Position numbers and translations under genes: made by a program. Shown piece after piece: positions 55,901-64,000 of a stretch of 64,000 bases of DNA (position 1 is the stretch's first letter; every line of letters starts with the position of its first letter). Source of the DNA: Engraulis encrasicolus. Taxonomy: Eukaryota; Chordata; Actinopteri; Clupeiformes; Engraulidae. The notes under the pieces are model-generated. The model was not told the DNA's origin and made no database searches. It saw only the letters and a list, made by a program, of their open reading frames with translations. Location of the stretch: NCBI RefSeq assembly GCF_034702125.1, contig NC_085871.1:32816248-32880247 (forward strand), given 5' to 3'.

Positions 55901-56520
55901 AGGGTTCTCAAGTCTCACGCTTTGAGCGTGTGACACACACAACTCAACTAGTTCACACTCTCACACGCCACACTTCATGTGATTTGTCTCTCAGAAATTT
56001 TGATAACTTCGGCCCACCTACTGTATCCACAGACGTGTCAGACATTGGTGGCAACATGATCTCTCAGAATTCCGTGGAATGGACACCGATCTTTGGGACA
56101 CGAAATCCGTGTCCACCAATCAGAAAATACAAGGTTCTGTTGTAGGGCAGATCAATTTCTTCTAATAGCGTGCTACAACAGACAGTTGAAGTGAAATTGA
56201 GAATTTCTGAATTAGAGAACTGGCAGGCGAACTGGAGACGCAGGAGCCAGAGCCATTAGGTGATAACTTAATTTAGGTGATGATGTAAGTTTTTTTTAAT
56301 ACAGTATGAGACAACTAGTTTTAACCTACTCTTTAGATCAGGGGGTGGCAACCCTATGGCACCCAAAAGCTACTTAAAGCAATAGCCGTTTGGTAAAAAG
56401 TCATCACTGTAAAACTTGTTCACAGTTACAAACTCTTTGCTTTTCTCCATTTACCAAAGACAGTGAAGCAGCAGGAATATTCTACCAGAGAAAGGAAATG
56501 TGGCACTTTCTTTCAGTCAT
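55901..56520. other. No gene recognised
   Basis: Contains ATTCCGTGGAATGGACAC and ACGAAATCCGTGTCCACC near 56068-56115, reminiscent of the CCGTGTCC units at 8434-8580. No exon is recognised. Confidence 0.4.
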
Positions 56521-56727
56521 TGAGCCATTGTGTGAAGTGCCATCATGTTATGTGCGTTAAGAAACATCAATCTGACTGAAAATAAGCGCATTGTCAAGCG
56601 CATCCTTCGGATAGTTCCAAATGTTGAAGTTGTTATAGACCTCCCTGCATGGCTAAAGAGTGATTCTTTGATTTATCATAAAATGAAAGAAGCCCCAGTA
56701 ACCACAGACAGGGGAGAGCCTCAGTAA
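56521..56727 (+). other. Unrecognised coding-like ORF
   Basis: From ATG 56545 sixty codons read MLCALRNINLTENKR, IVKRILRIVPNVEVVIDL and KMKEAPVTTDRGEP before TAA. The composition is protein-like, without low complexity, and upstream sequence to 56521 is also open. No domain, splice acceptor or partner exon is recognised. It may be a decayed transposase or host exon fragment. Confidence 0.2.
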
Positions 56728-57095
56728 ACAACAAGGTGCGTTCAATTTTTTTAAAACCCAGCGTGCTGCCTTAACGTCTGTGTGAAATTAGGCCTACATA
56801 CACATGTTGGTCTTGATCGTATGACAAAATAATTTAATCTGCTTTATTATCTTTGAAAATAACCGTTAGGCAAAAAGTGTTTCACTGGTTGGCTCTCCTG
56901 CTTAATTCTGTCATAAGACCTTGGTGGGAGCAGCAGACACACATCAAAAAATCCTATTCCCTCTTGTGTCCATGCACAAAGCACAGGGCTACTGAGCTAT
57001 CTCTTCATTTTTCTGCATAAAATGATAAATGATGCAAGAAATAGCATTGTATTTGTGCATTCATGTCCCTTCAGAGGTCTTTAGAGTAGACTATA

Positions 57096-58774
57096 CAACC
57101 CCTGGCAAAAAGTATGGAATCACCTGTCGTGGAGGATGTTCATTGAGTTGTTTCAATTTATAAAAAATAGAAGGATGAATGATACGACACAGACCTCAAG
57201 TCATTTACAAAGGGGAACTGTCTGGCTTTAAGAAACACCAAAAGAAATCAAGAAAAACAATTAAGTTAGTATGTAATTGTTACTTTTTTAGAGCATGCAT
57301 AGAGAAAAAAATATGGAATCACTCAACTCGGAGGAAAAATATATGGAATCATGAAAAATAAACAGACAAAAGAACGCTTCAAGACTTTTTGCACCACCTC
57401 TGGGCTTCTTAACAACCCACAGCCTCTGAGGAATGGCATTAATGGATGAAAAACAGTACCCTTCATCAATTTTACTCACTCTTTCTCTGATTGCAGTTAC
57501 CACATTGGCTTTACAGGTTGGAGCCTTGTCATGGACCATTTTCTTAAACGTCTACCTCAGATTTTCATTTGGTTGAGGTCCAGACTGTTTGTAAGCTGAC
57601 GATATGTTTTTCTTCAATGGATGACATCACTGATTTTACAGTATGACAAGTAAAGATCCATTAACATCCCAAGAAAAGATTTCATTATCTCCAAGCATCT
57701 CTTCAATTGATTGGATAAGAAAAGTGTCCAAAACAACAACGTTAACTTGTGCATTTATTGAAAATGTAATGCAGTCATGTTCCCCCCAGTGCCTTCACCT
57801 GACATGCAGCCCCATAGGCTATTGTCAATGACAGTGGACATTTGTACGTTTTCATTAGTCAGTCATCCTCATTTTCATTTTTCATCAACCCCATGTAATA
57901 AGTGCACCAGACAACACTTCCAGCATCACATTGTTCAAAGAGGATTCACAATTAATCAATTAAATAGACTTCCATGCAGTCAACTGTCTGAATGCTCTTT
58001 TTGGGCCAAATTTGTTGTTTTTCCAATTTGGGTGCATGTGTAAGTTCAGATATCCGTGAATGTCTCTGTATGTAAAGCCCATTTGCTTTAGGTGATTGGA
58101 GATGGTTGCCAATGCCTTTTCAATAAATACTCAAGTTTATATTGAAATTTTCTGATCCAATCAGTTGAAAGGATGCTTCGGAATGATGAAATCATCTCTC
58201 GAAATGGTAATGTACCTGTCCATTGGCAAAACCTTTGAATACATTCTTTAAAGATGAAAAACATAAGGTCAAGTGTCATGGCCTACAAAAAGCCTTGAAC
58301 TCAAATCCAAGACGATATCTGTGGTGGAAATTTGAAAAACATGGTCAATGGCAAGGCTCCAATCCGTTAAGATGATCTGGCACTGTAATCAGAGATAAAA
58401 TGGAGCAAAAATTATGAAGGGAATGTTTTTTCCTCGTAAATGCCATGCCTCAGAGACTGTAAGTTGTTCTAAAATCCAAAAGTGGTTCAAAAAAGCTTTT
58501 GGAGTGCTTTTTTGTTTGTTTGTTTTTCATGATTCCATATTTTTTTCCTCAGAGTTCAGTGATTCCATATTTTTTTCTCTGTGCATGATCTAAAAAAGTA
58601 ACCATTACTTACTAACACAAATGTTTCTTTTGGTGTTTCTTAAAGCCAGACAGTTGCACTTTGAAATGACTTGAGGTTTGTGTCACATCTTTCATCCTTC
58701 TAGTTTTTATCAAATAAAACGACTCAATGAACATCCTCCACGACAGGTGATTCCATACTTTTTGCCAGGGGTTG
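57096..58774. mobile_element. Inverted Tc1-like dimer (palindromic element)
   Basis: The ends CAACCCCTGGCAAAAAGTAT and its inverse are flanked by TA (57094-57095 and 58775-58776), a Tc1/mariner signature. The inverted arms are far longer than TIRs. The left arm (57096 to about 57800) carries transposase-derived sequence on the minus strand (MVHDKAPTCKANVVTAIRE). The right arm (about 58085-58774) carries a diverged, broken version on the plus strand (ACATGGTCAATGGCAAGGCT region, 58339 on). Roughly 280 bp of other sequence joins the arms. Neither copy is intact. Confidence 0.85.
57288..57545 (-). pseudogene. Tc1-like transposase C-terminal remnant
   Basis: The minus-strand frame reads MVHDKAPTCKANVVTAIRER, SKIDEGYCFSSINAIPQRL and VVKKPRGGAKSLEA, matching the end of a Tc1-like transposase family recognised by its terminal (PQRL..V...RGGA) text. 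The catalytic DDE residues are not present. The same text appears, more degraded, on the plus strand at about 58335-58500. Confidence 0.6.
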
Positions 58775-59809
58775 TAGTAGGCTTATGTTTTTGTGACTGC
58801 CAGCTTTCCTTCTCCCTGTTGTCGCAATTTCAGATTTAAATTAACCCTTGAAGCGCCATGGCAACAGGGTCTGTACTAGAGTAGCTATTAAATTGGGCTA
58901 TTGGGCTGAACACCTTCCACTGAAAACACTAAATAATTGAAAAATTTAAAAAAAAGTATGTTCACAAACAGTCCACATGCAACATTTACATGTAAAATAA
59001 TTGGCTATGATGTGATGTAGGCCTAATATTTGTTAATTATCCAAATATCCATCCATATTCTTATTTTGTGCCTTTTTGTGCCATTTAACATCAGTTTCTG
59101 TTCCTTAAAACTGTTGTAGCCTACTGCAATTGAAACCTGCTGTTTCAGTGCAGTAGCCTGCTGTGAGCCAGCCGTATTAGCCGACCCAAGTGCTATAAAT
59201 GATTGGTTTAGACCTATTGAATAAATGGTGTATTTGATCTAATCAAGTCACTTTTAAGTAGCTGGGTGGTTGAAGAGAAACCTACAGGTAGAGGGTCGAT
59301 GGGTCTGCATCCGTCCGTTTTAAACTATTTTTTGTTTTTGAAAGGCGGTTTTAAATAAAATGCATTATTATTATTATTACAAATAAGTGTTTCAGATTGC
59401 TATTTGTATACGTCCCCAACTGTAGTATATGATGACTAAAAAATGTATGACCATCCTTCTAGATATGCTGTCTCCTGCTGTGAAATGGCTCCCTCTGGTG
59501 CACTATAGGGGAATGACAGCCAAAGTCTATAAAATGTCATGTTGGTGGGCCATATGTGTTTTTCTGTTACACATGATTGGGATAACATCCGATATACATG
59601 AGGAGGTATGAGGAGGAGTAAGATGATAAGCAGCTAATCATGTGAGCACATTTTTGAGTGACAGTAGTTTCCAAACAATCAGAGGTTGAAAAGGGATACT
59701 CCAGTCACAGCCAAATTAGGCCTACTTCTCAATTTTAACCAGAGTACCAGGACTTAATGGCATGCCTGTATATAATACTGCATTTGAATTTTCTTCAGGT
59801 GCAACTAAT
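58775..59809. other. No gene recognised
   Basis: AT-rich sequence with ATTATTATTATTA near 59367 and several GTAGGCCTA motifs. No exon is recognised. Confidence 0.45.
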
Positions 59810-60530
59810 CCAAAATGCTGGAGCAAGAATTGTAACTAAAACAAAAAAGACCACATCACTCCAGTACTTAGGTCATTGCACTGGCTACCAGTGAGATTTA
59901 GAATTGAGTTTAAAACTCTTCTGATAGTTTACAAGTCACTAAACGGCTTAGACCCTAAAAATAAGCCTACAGTAAATATGCTTTCGATGAAAGAAATACA
60001 GGACAGTTCATTGAGGTGGGGGGTCTGGGGGTCCTTCCCCAGAAAGTTTTGCATTTCTTAAATGTAATTTCCTGCATTTTAACGTGTCCCGTTTCAGCTT
60101 GATACAAAACCCATACTTTTATCTCTACATTCCAAAAAAAGGATTCTGTATTTTAAGTGGCTTGTGGGGGGCCAGAATCTTGCCATCCAAGGGCCGTCAT
60201 TTGAATAGCACTGCCTTAGATCTTCAGAATCTCCTGTACTGGTTGTGGCTAGGGTCAAGTCTATGGTGAAATGATATTTAGTCATTATGCTGCAAAATAC
60301 TGGAACCAATTTCCTGTAAATTAGAACTGCCCCAACAGTATCTTGTTTTAAAAAGAAAGAAAAAAACAGATTTAGGCTATTCGCATCTGCCTTTGGTGAT
60401 AGTTTATTACATACTATCTATAACCCTATAGTTTCTTTTTCTTCTCTTTTCTCTACTCTTTAGCACATTGAACAACATTTTTGTATGTGTTTTTTAGTTA
60501 TTTTGATTGATTGATTAATTGATACTTGCA
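59810..60530 (+). pseudogene. L2/Rex-like LINE 3' end, interrupted
   Basis: The left piece (59800-60000) reads QNAGARIVTKTKK, then LHWLPVRFRIEFKTLL and VYKSLNGLDPK. The right piece (about 60260-60400) reads SHYAAKYWNQFPVN. Both are the conserved C-terminal tail of ORF2 in L2/Rex1-type fish LINEs (HWLPVxxRIxFK, then AP.LWN.LP). Roughly 250 bp of unrelated sequence (about 60005-60250) separates them. The element ends near a TTGATTGATTGATTAATTGA tail (60505-60524), a plausible 3' repeat. Confidence 0.72.
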
Positions 60531-60619
60531 TTGGCCAATGTTCGGCAAACCGCTCTGACTGATTTTCCCTGTTACCAGCCCCACCATAGGCAGACCCCTG
60601 GACCTTGTGTTGGTTTGTT

Positions 60620-60830
60620 GCAAGGGGCAAGCATACTAATAATTCTCTGACAGTTTATTTAATATGCAAGAGACCGAGGTCCCCTAGCTAGCATACCAAT
60701 TGTTCTCAGACAGACAGTATATTATTTAGTATGCTTGCAGCCGCCGCTTGCCCATAGACAAGCGTACTAATTGTTCTCTGTCAGTTTATTATTCTTATTT
60801 AGTATAATAATTATTCTATGACAGTTAATT
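60620..60830. repeat. Fragments of the GGCAAGCATACTA fish repeat
   Basis: GGGGCAAGCATACTAATAAT and inverse TAGTATGCTTGCAGCC occur with TTCTCTGACAGTTTATTA repeated three times. It is related to the terminus of the element at 22545-23900. The following 60831-61060 sequence (TTGAATCGCCGCAGCATTCG) probably belongs to the same family. Confidence 0.5.
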
Positions 60831-61060
60831 ATCTTTCTACATTTTTCACTTTCTTATTCTATGGGAATCTCCAGCCATTCGTACTCCGACTTTGAATCGC
60901 CGCAGCATTCGAGATAGAGACACGATTGTAACACCAAAACGACCGTCTCGAAAAGGGCTCTGAGCCTTATCATGTTAAGTCTTGACTCAAGACCCAGGTT
61001 CAATCGCTGGGTCGTTTTTGACATTTCAGTAGCCCCAAGTTTTCTCTCAATTCCTGTGAA

Positions 61061-61884
61061 TTAAGCACATTTCTAGATTTTAGTACAGAATGAATGTGAT
61101 AAGAATGTTGATAGGATGATGAATAATGATATGATGCTGATGGCTCCAATACAATACATATAGTTCATTCTTCCAACTTACCTGTGAGCCAAGTTGCACT
61201 GACCATAAAGCCTTATGTTGTATTTGATGAAGAAACTAAATAACCTAACCTTTTGTGCTTAGTCATTGACTTGCTGGTAATGATGCAAATCTTTTATGTA
61301 ATGTTAATAATAATAGCAGAATGTATGACTGCATATTCATTGTTAATGGCGCAGTTCTGTATTTAAAAAAGAGAGAAATCTCACATAAGTAAGCTCCACT
61401 TAACCATGTTTGTTTGACAATTGGTTATGCTTTTCTAAGTCATATTTTCCAAAAAATCAATAAACACTGACTTGAATGTATATGTTGTCACTTTGCTGGC
61501 AATGCTTAGAGCTTATGTGTTTACTTATTTTATACAATACTGGAATAAAATGAGGGGAAAAAAATAATGGTAAGGTGTAATACTGGTATTAATAGAATGG
61601 CAAAGGAACTGGCAACTGTTTTGCTTTGAAGGTTTCACTATGTAACTTCCCTAGTTTTACACCTTTAACTAGTTCAGTCTTGCCATCTGGGCAAAAGAGA
61701 TATTGCCTAAAATTGATATCTGATATCTGAATTCAGAAGCACAAACAAGTTAGGGAAATGGTTTTGCTACCTAGACAAATATACCTCCAGTCCTGTGGAC
61801 TTTTATGGTACTTATGGACATAACAGGAGAAATTGCACAACCTGGAAAAAATGGCAAGAGCCGCCATTGGTCTAGAGCAAATAT
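61061..61884. other. No gene recognised
   Basis: AT-rich sequence. No domain-bearing frame or repeat boundary. Confidence 0.45.
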
Positions 61885-61933
61885 GTTATGTTATGTTATA
61901 TTATGATATGATATGATATGATATGATATGATG
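61885..61933. repeat. (ATGTT)n/(ATGAT)n pentanucleotide repeat
   Basis: Three ATGTT-type units run into about six ATGAT units. Confidence 0.95.
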
Positions 61934-61935
61934 TT

Positions 61936-61990
61936 CATTTTGACAACCACTGCAATCTGAAACATCAGATCCTACTGATAATTAAAAACA
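61936..61990. repeat. Direct repeat flanking the foldback element, left copy
   Basis: TTTTGACAACCACTGCAATC, then CAGATCCTACTGATAA resembles 63432-63484 in the same orientation, so the foldback element sits between two diverged direct copies. Confidence 0.6.
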
Positions 61991-62577
61991 TGGGGTGCAT
62001 CTCTCAAAGCCGAAGTAGCTAGTCGGTTAGCAACGTTGTATAGTAGATACTATAAAAGTTGCTAACTCTTGTGTCTCGAATGTTAGCACACAAAGTAACT
62101 ACTGCTTGGAGTAATGTGCACTCTGAAGTAGTGGTGACAAGTGAGGCGCCTCCTATCCGTATCTGGACAGTGAAGTTGAAGTACAGCAGGAGTAGATCCA
62201 TTGAGTCCAGACATCACCTCAGCCACCCCAAGTAACACACAGCGCTAGTCTACTTCAGAGTGTGACTCCACCCATTAGCTAAACTTGTAGTAAAGCGCTG
62301 AAAATCAATCGACATGCACACAAAGTCATGATACAGCTGCGAGAGTGCTCAGAACACAAATTCACGTCATGTCATTTGTTCGTGAAATATGTCATATCCT
62401 TGGAATCTGATGAATCCCACACTAATAATATACTTTTAGCTGTATACCGATTGAATTTCGTGTCATTTCGATGTGTAATTTGTGAAATATTTAGATTAGA
62501 AAGTATTGGTTACTCCCGGAAATGCACCAGTGTACGTTTCAAGTACTTAATTCTTTTTGCTGCGAATTTCATTTCAT

Positions 62578-62645
62578 AACCTAGGGGTATTTACGCTTGT
62601 CTATCAATGGGAAGACGCGAGCCACGCAGGTTCGAATCCAGTGTG
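62578..62645 (+). other. tRNA-like module (B box), plus-strand arm
   Basis: A B-box match GGTTCGAATCC (62629-62639) lies about 40 bases after AACCTAGGGGTATTTACGC, which fits a degraded A box. An intact cloverleaf is not evident. It resembles the tRNA-derived head of a SINE or a tRNA pseudogene. Confidence 0.5.
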
Positions 62646-62789
62646 CAGCATATCGACAACAACTCGTGAAATCGTGTTTTGGACTCTACAGTGTAACACA
62701 TGTTCCCTTGGCTGCACGTGTGTGTTGGTAATGCACAAAATAAATAATCTATTTCTGCCAGATATTTCCAAAATTGTGGCACTGCAAAC

Positions 62790-62862
62790 ATGTGGATTCG
62801 AACCAGCGTGGCTTCTGTTTTCCCATTGGGATGCAAGCGTGAATACCACTAGGCTATGTAAT
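62790..62862 (-). other. tRNA-like module (A and B boxes), minus-strand arm
   Basis: On the minus strand TAGCCTAGTGGTA (62844-62856) matches the pol III A-box pattern, and GGTTCGAATCC (62794-62804) matches the B box 40 bases on. It is better preserved than the plus-strand copy, but acceptor-stem pairing is not evident. It points outward-in, opposed to the other module. Confidence 0.55.
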
Positions 62863-63431
62863 GAAATCCGCACGAAGTTTTTAGGCATATGACAATTCAA
62901 CAGGTGATTTTCTGGGAGTAACCACAACTTTATTGTCTAAATATTTTACAAATTACACCTCGGAATGAAATGAAATCCAATCGGCATGCAGATAATACTG
63001 CATTATTGGTGCGGACGGTGTCAGATTGTAATGCCACGGCCGTGTTTTTTCACAAAGAAATTACAAGGTGTATTGTGGAGGAAACAGCGGAGTCACGGTG
63101 TCGTGACATCCAATCAAATGTGCTGGTGGTGGTCGTACACTATTGCGTTCTACTTCACGCACTGAATTTAGGAGGAAACAGCTGAATCATGACTCAGCAA
63201 TCATGCTTATCTCTTGTTGCTTCTTTGGTCACGCACTGCAATGCCAAGAAAGTAAGTAGCGGTGTGGACTCAGGAAAGTAGCCACACTACTTTGGGCTTA
63301 CTGTGGGAGTAGTAAGGTTTCGAGAAATGCACGTATTTCGCCTTGAAGTTAGTAGATAACTACAAAGTACATCTGTAGTTCAATGCTAACATTGGAGAAA
63401 CGTACCCATAGTTTGACCAACCTATGATTTT

Positions 63432-63484
63432 GGCAACCACTACATTCTGGAACCTCAGACCTTATTGATAACTTCTAGCAAGGT
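63432..63484. repeat. Direct repeat flanking the foldback element, right copy
   Basis: TTTTGGCAACCACTACATTC, then CAGACCTTATTGATAACTTC is the partner of 61936-61990. Confidence 0.6.
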
Positions 63485-64000
63485 TGCCAACATTAGAAAA
63501 AGAATCCCCTGAATTTAAAGTGCCCACCACCCACCACCACCACCTAAATAAAGACTAACCATTAAATAGATTGTTTGTGACCTTTTGGCCTCTTCAAATT
63601 TGACCTTAAAGATCAAGTTCCATGTCGGCAACAAGGTGACTCTGTAACCTTACTCCATGCTGATAACTTAGCATGGTTGCAAAGGCTTTAAACAATGGAC
63701 ACCTTATATTAAACCTATATTACACACTGAATATTCAGACACACAGCTCACAATTGGTATCACGAACAATATATTTTATTTTAATCTTCAACAAATACAA
63801 ATTATACTGTACACAAGCCAAGTTTTATCTGTCAACATTATCTTTCCATAAGATCTTTAAAGAAATATATGACCACTTCATTGACCACTATATTTTATCT
63901 GGAGAACAATACACAAGGTCTGCATACCAAGGCCATAGCCTTGATGTCAGCCTCTTCTTTCTAAAGCAATATTTTATGCAAAATCCCATGTTCCTCTTCA
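63485..64000. other. No gene recognised
   Basis: AT-rich sequence with CCCACCACCCACCACCACC near 63523. No supported feature to the window end. Confidence 0.45.

Larger units (their letters stand above)
61993..63411. mobile_element. 1.4-kb foldback element with tRNA-like modules
   Basis: The arms of about 650 bp are inverse and diverged: GGTTACTCCCGGAAAT (62508 on) pairs with the inverse of ATTTTCTGGGAGTAACC (62908-62924), and TGTAATTTGTGAAATATTTA (62474 on) with the inverse of about 62940-62960. Starting inside GGGTGCATCTCTC and ending GAGAAACGTACCC, it has no coding frame beyond mirror artefacts. Each arm's inner part holds a tRNA-like promoter module (separate entries). Confidence 0.75.

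Noticed and set aside
62557..62927. Overlapping opposite-strand genes with similar products (FTL..QWE..SHAGSN)
   Set aside because: The similarity comes from the palindromic tRNA-like arms. Neither frame has other support.

Overview
This is eukaryotic nuclear DNA, almost certainly from a teleost fish. The grounds are the very long (CA)n/(TG)n and (TC)n microsatellites, the density of hAT, Tc1/mariner and PIF/Harbinger-like MITEs, a vertebrate-type Tf1/sushi chromovirus and a vertebrate-type BEL/Pao retrotransposon, and L2/Rex-like LINE scraps. No complete host gene is visible. The window is a transposon-rich intergenic or intronic stretch, and its only two intact long genes belong to two complete LTR retrotransposons.

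Layout. 0-24 kb: short non-autonomous DNA transposons, many with readable 8-bp hAT-type target-site duplications (1310-1730, 3795-4926, 5991-6729, 9828-10970, 11812-12222, 17173-17328). They sit among long microsatellites, a 1.7-kb foldback element (17574-19273) that contains an 85-bp perfect palindrome, and a fish repeat with an 18-bp minisatellite (22545-23900). 24.4-29.5 kb: a complete Ty3/gypsy chromovirus of the Tf1/sushi kind. Its 367-bp LTRs read as identical, its 5-bp TSD is AAGAT, and one uninterrupted gag-pol ORF carries zinc knuckle, protease, RT, RNase H, integrase and chromodomain. 30.7-36 kb: an orphan exon encoding the C-terminal half of a THAP domain, a minus-strand LINE RT scrap, a Tc1/mariner-like element with near-perfect 220-bp TIRs, and a decayed hAT with a TTF-type zinc-finger remnant.

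36-54 kb is a nest of elements. Two decayed hAT/BED-zinc-finger relics lie near its two ends. A repeat array is split by a 6.3-kb hAT-like element (TSD GAAAGTAC), which is itself split by a 4.6-kb TA-flanked element containing three homologous exon-like segments. Nearby, a PIF-like MITE is split by a complete 7.1-kb BEL/Pao retrotransposon with 242-bp LTRs that read as identical, TSD CTATC, and an intact 1958-residue gag-pol. 54-64 kb: more MITEs, a minus-strand BEN-domain exon, an inverted Tc1 dimer, an L2/Rex-like LINE tail and a 1.4-kb foldback element whose arms each carry a tRNA-like promoter module.

The most unusual signal is priming. Neither LTR element has a TGG-type tRNA primer-binding site. 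In both, the bases just inside the 5' LTR are perfectly complementary to a stretch within the LTR: 10 nt in the sushi-like element, starting about 25 nt after a TATA-like box, and 11 nt in the BEL element, directly abutting the LTR. Self-priming is established for the Tf1/sushi group. For BEL/Pao it would be unexpected and is the best candidate here for an undescribed mechanism.
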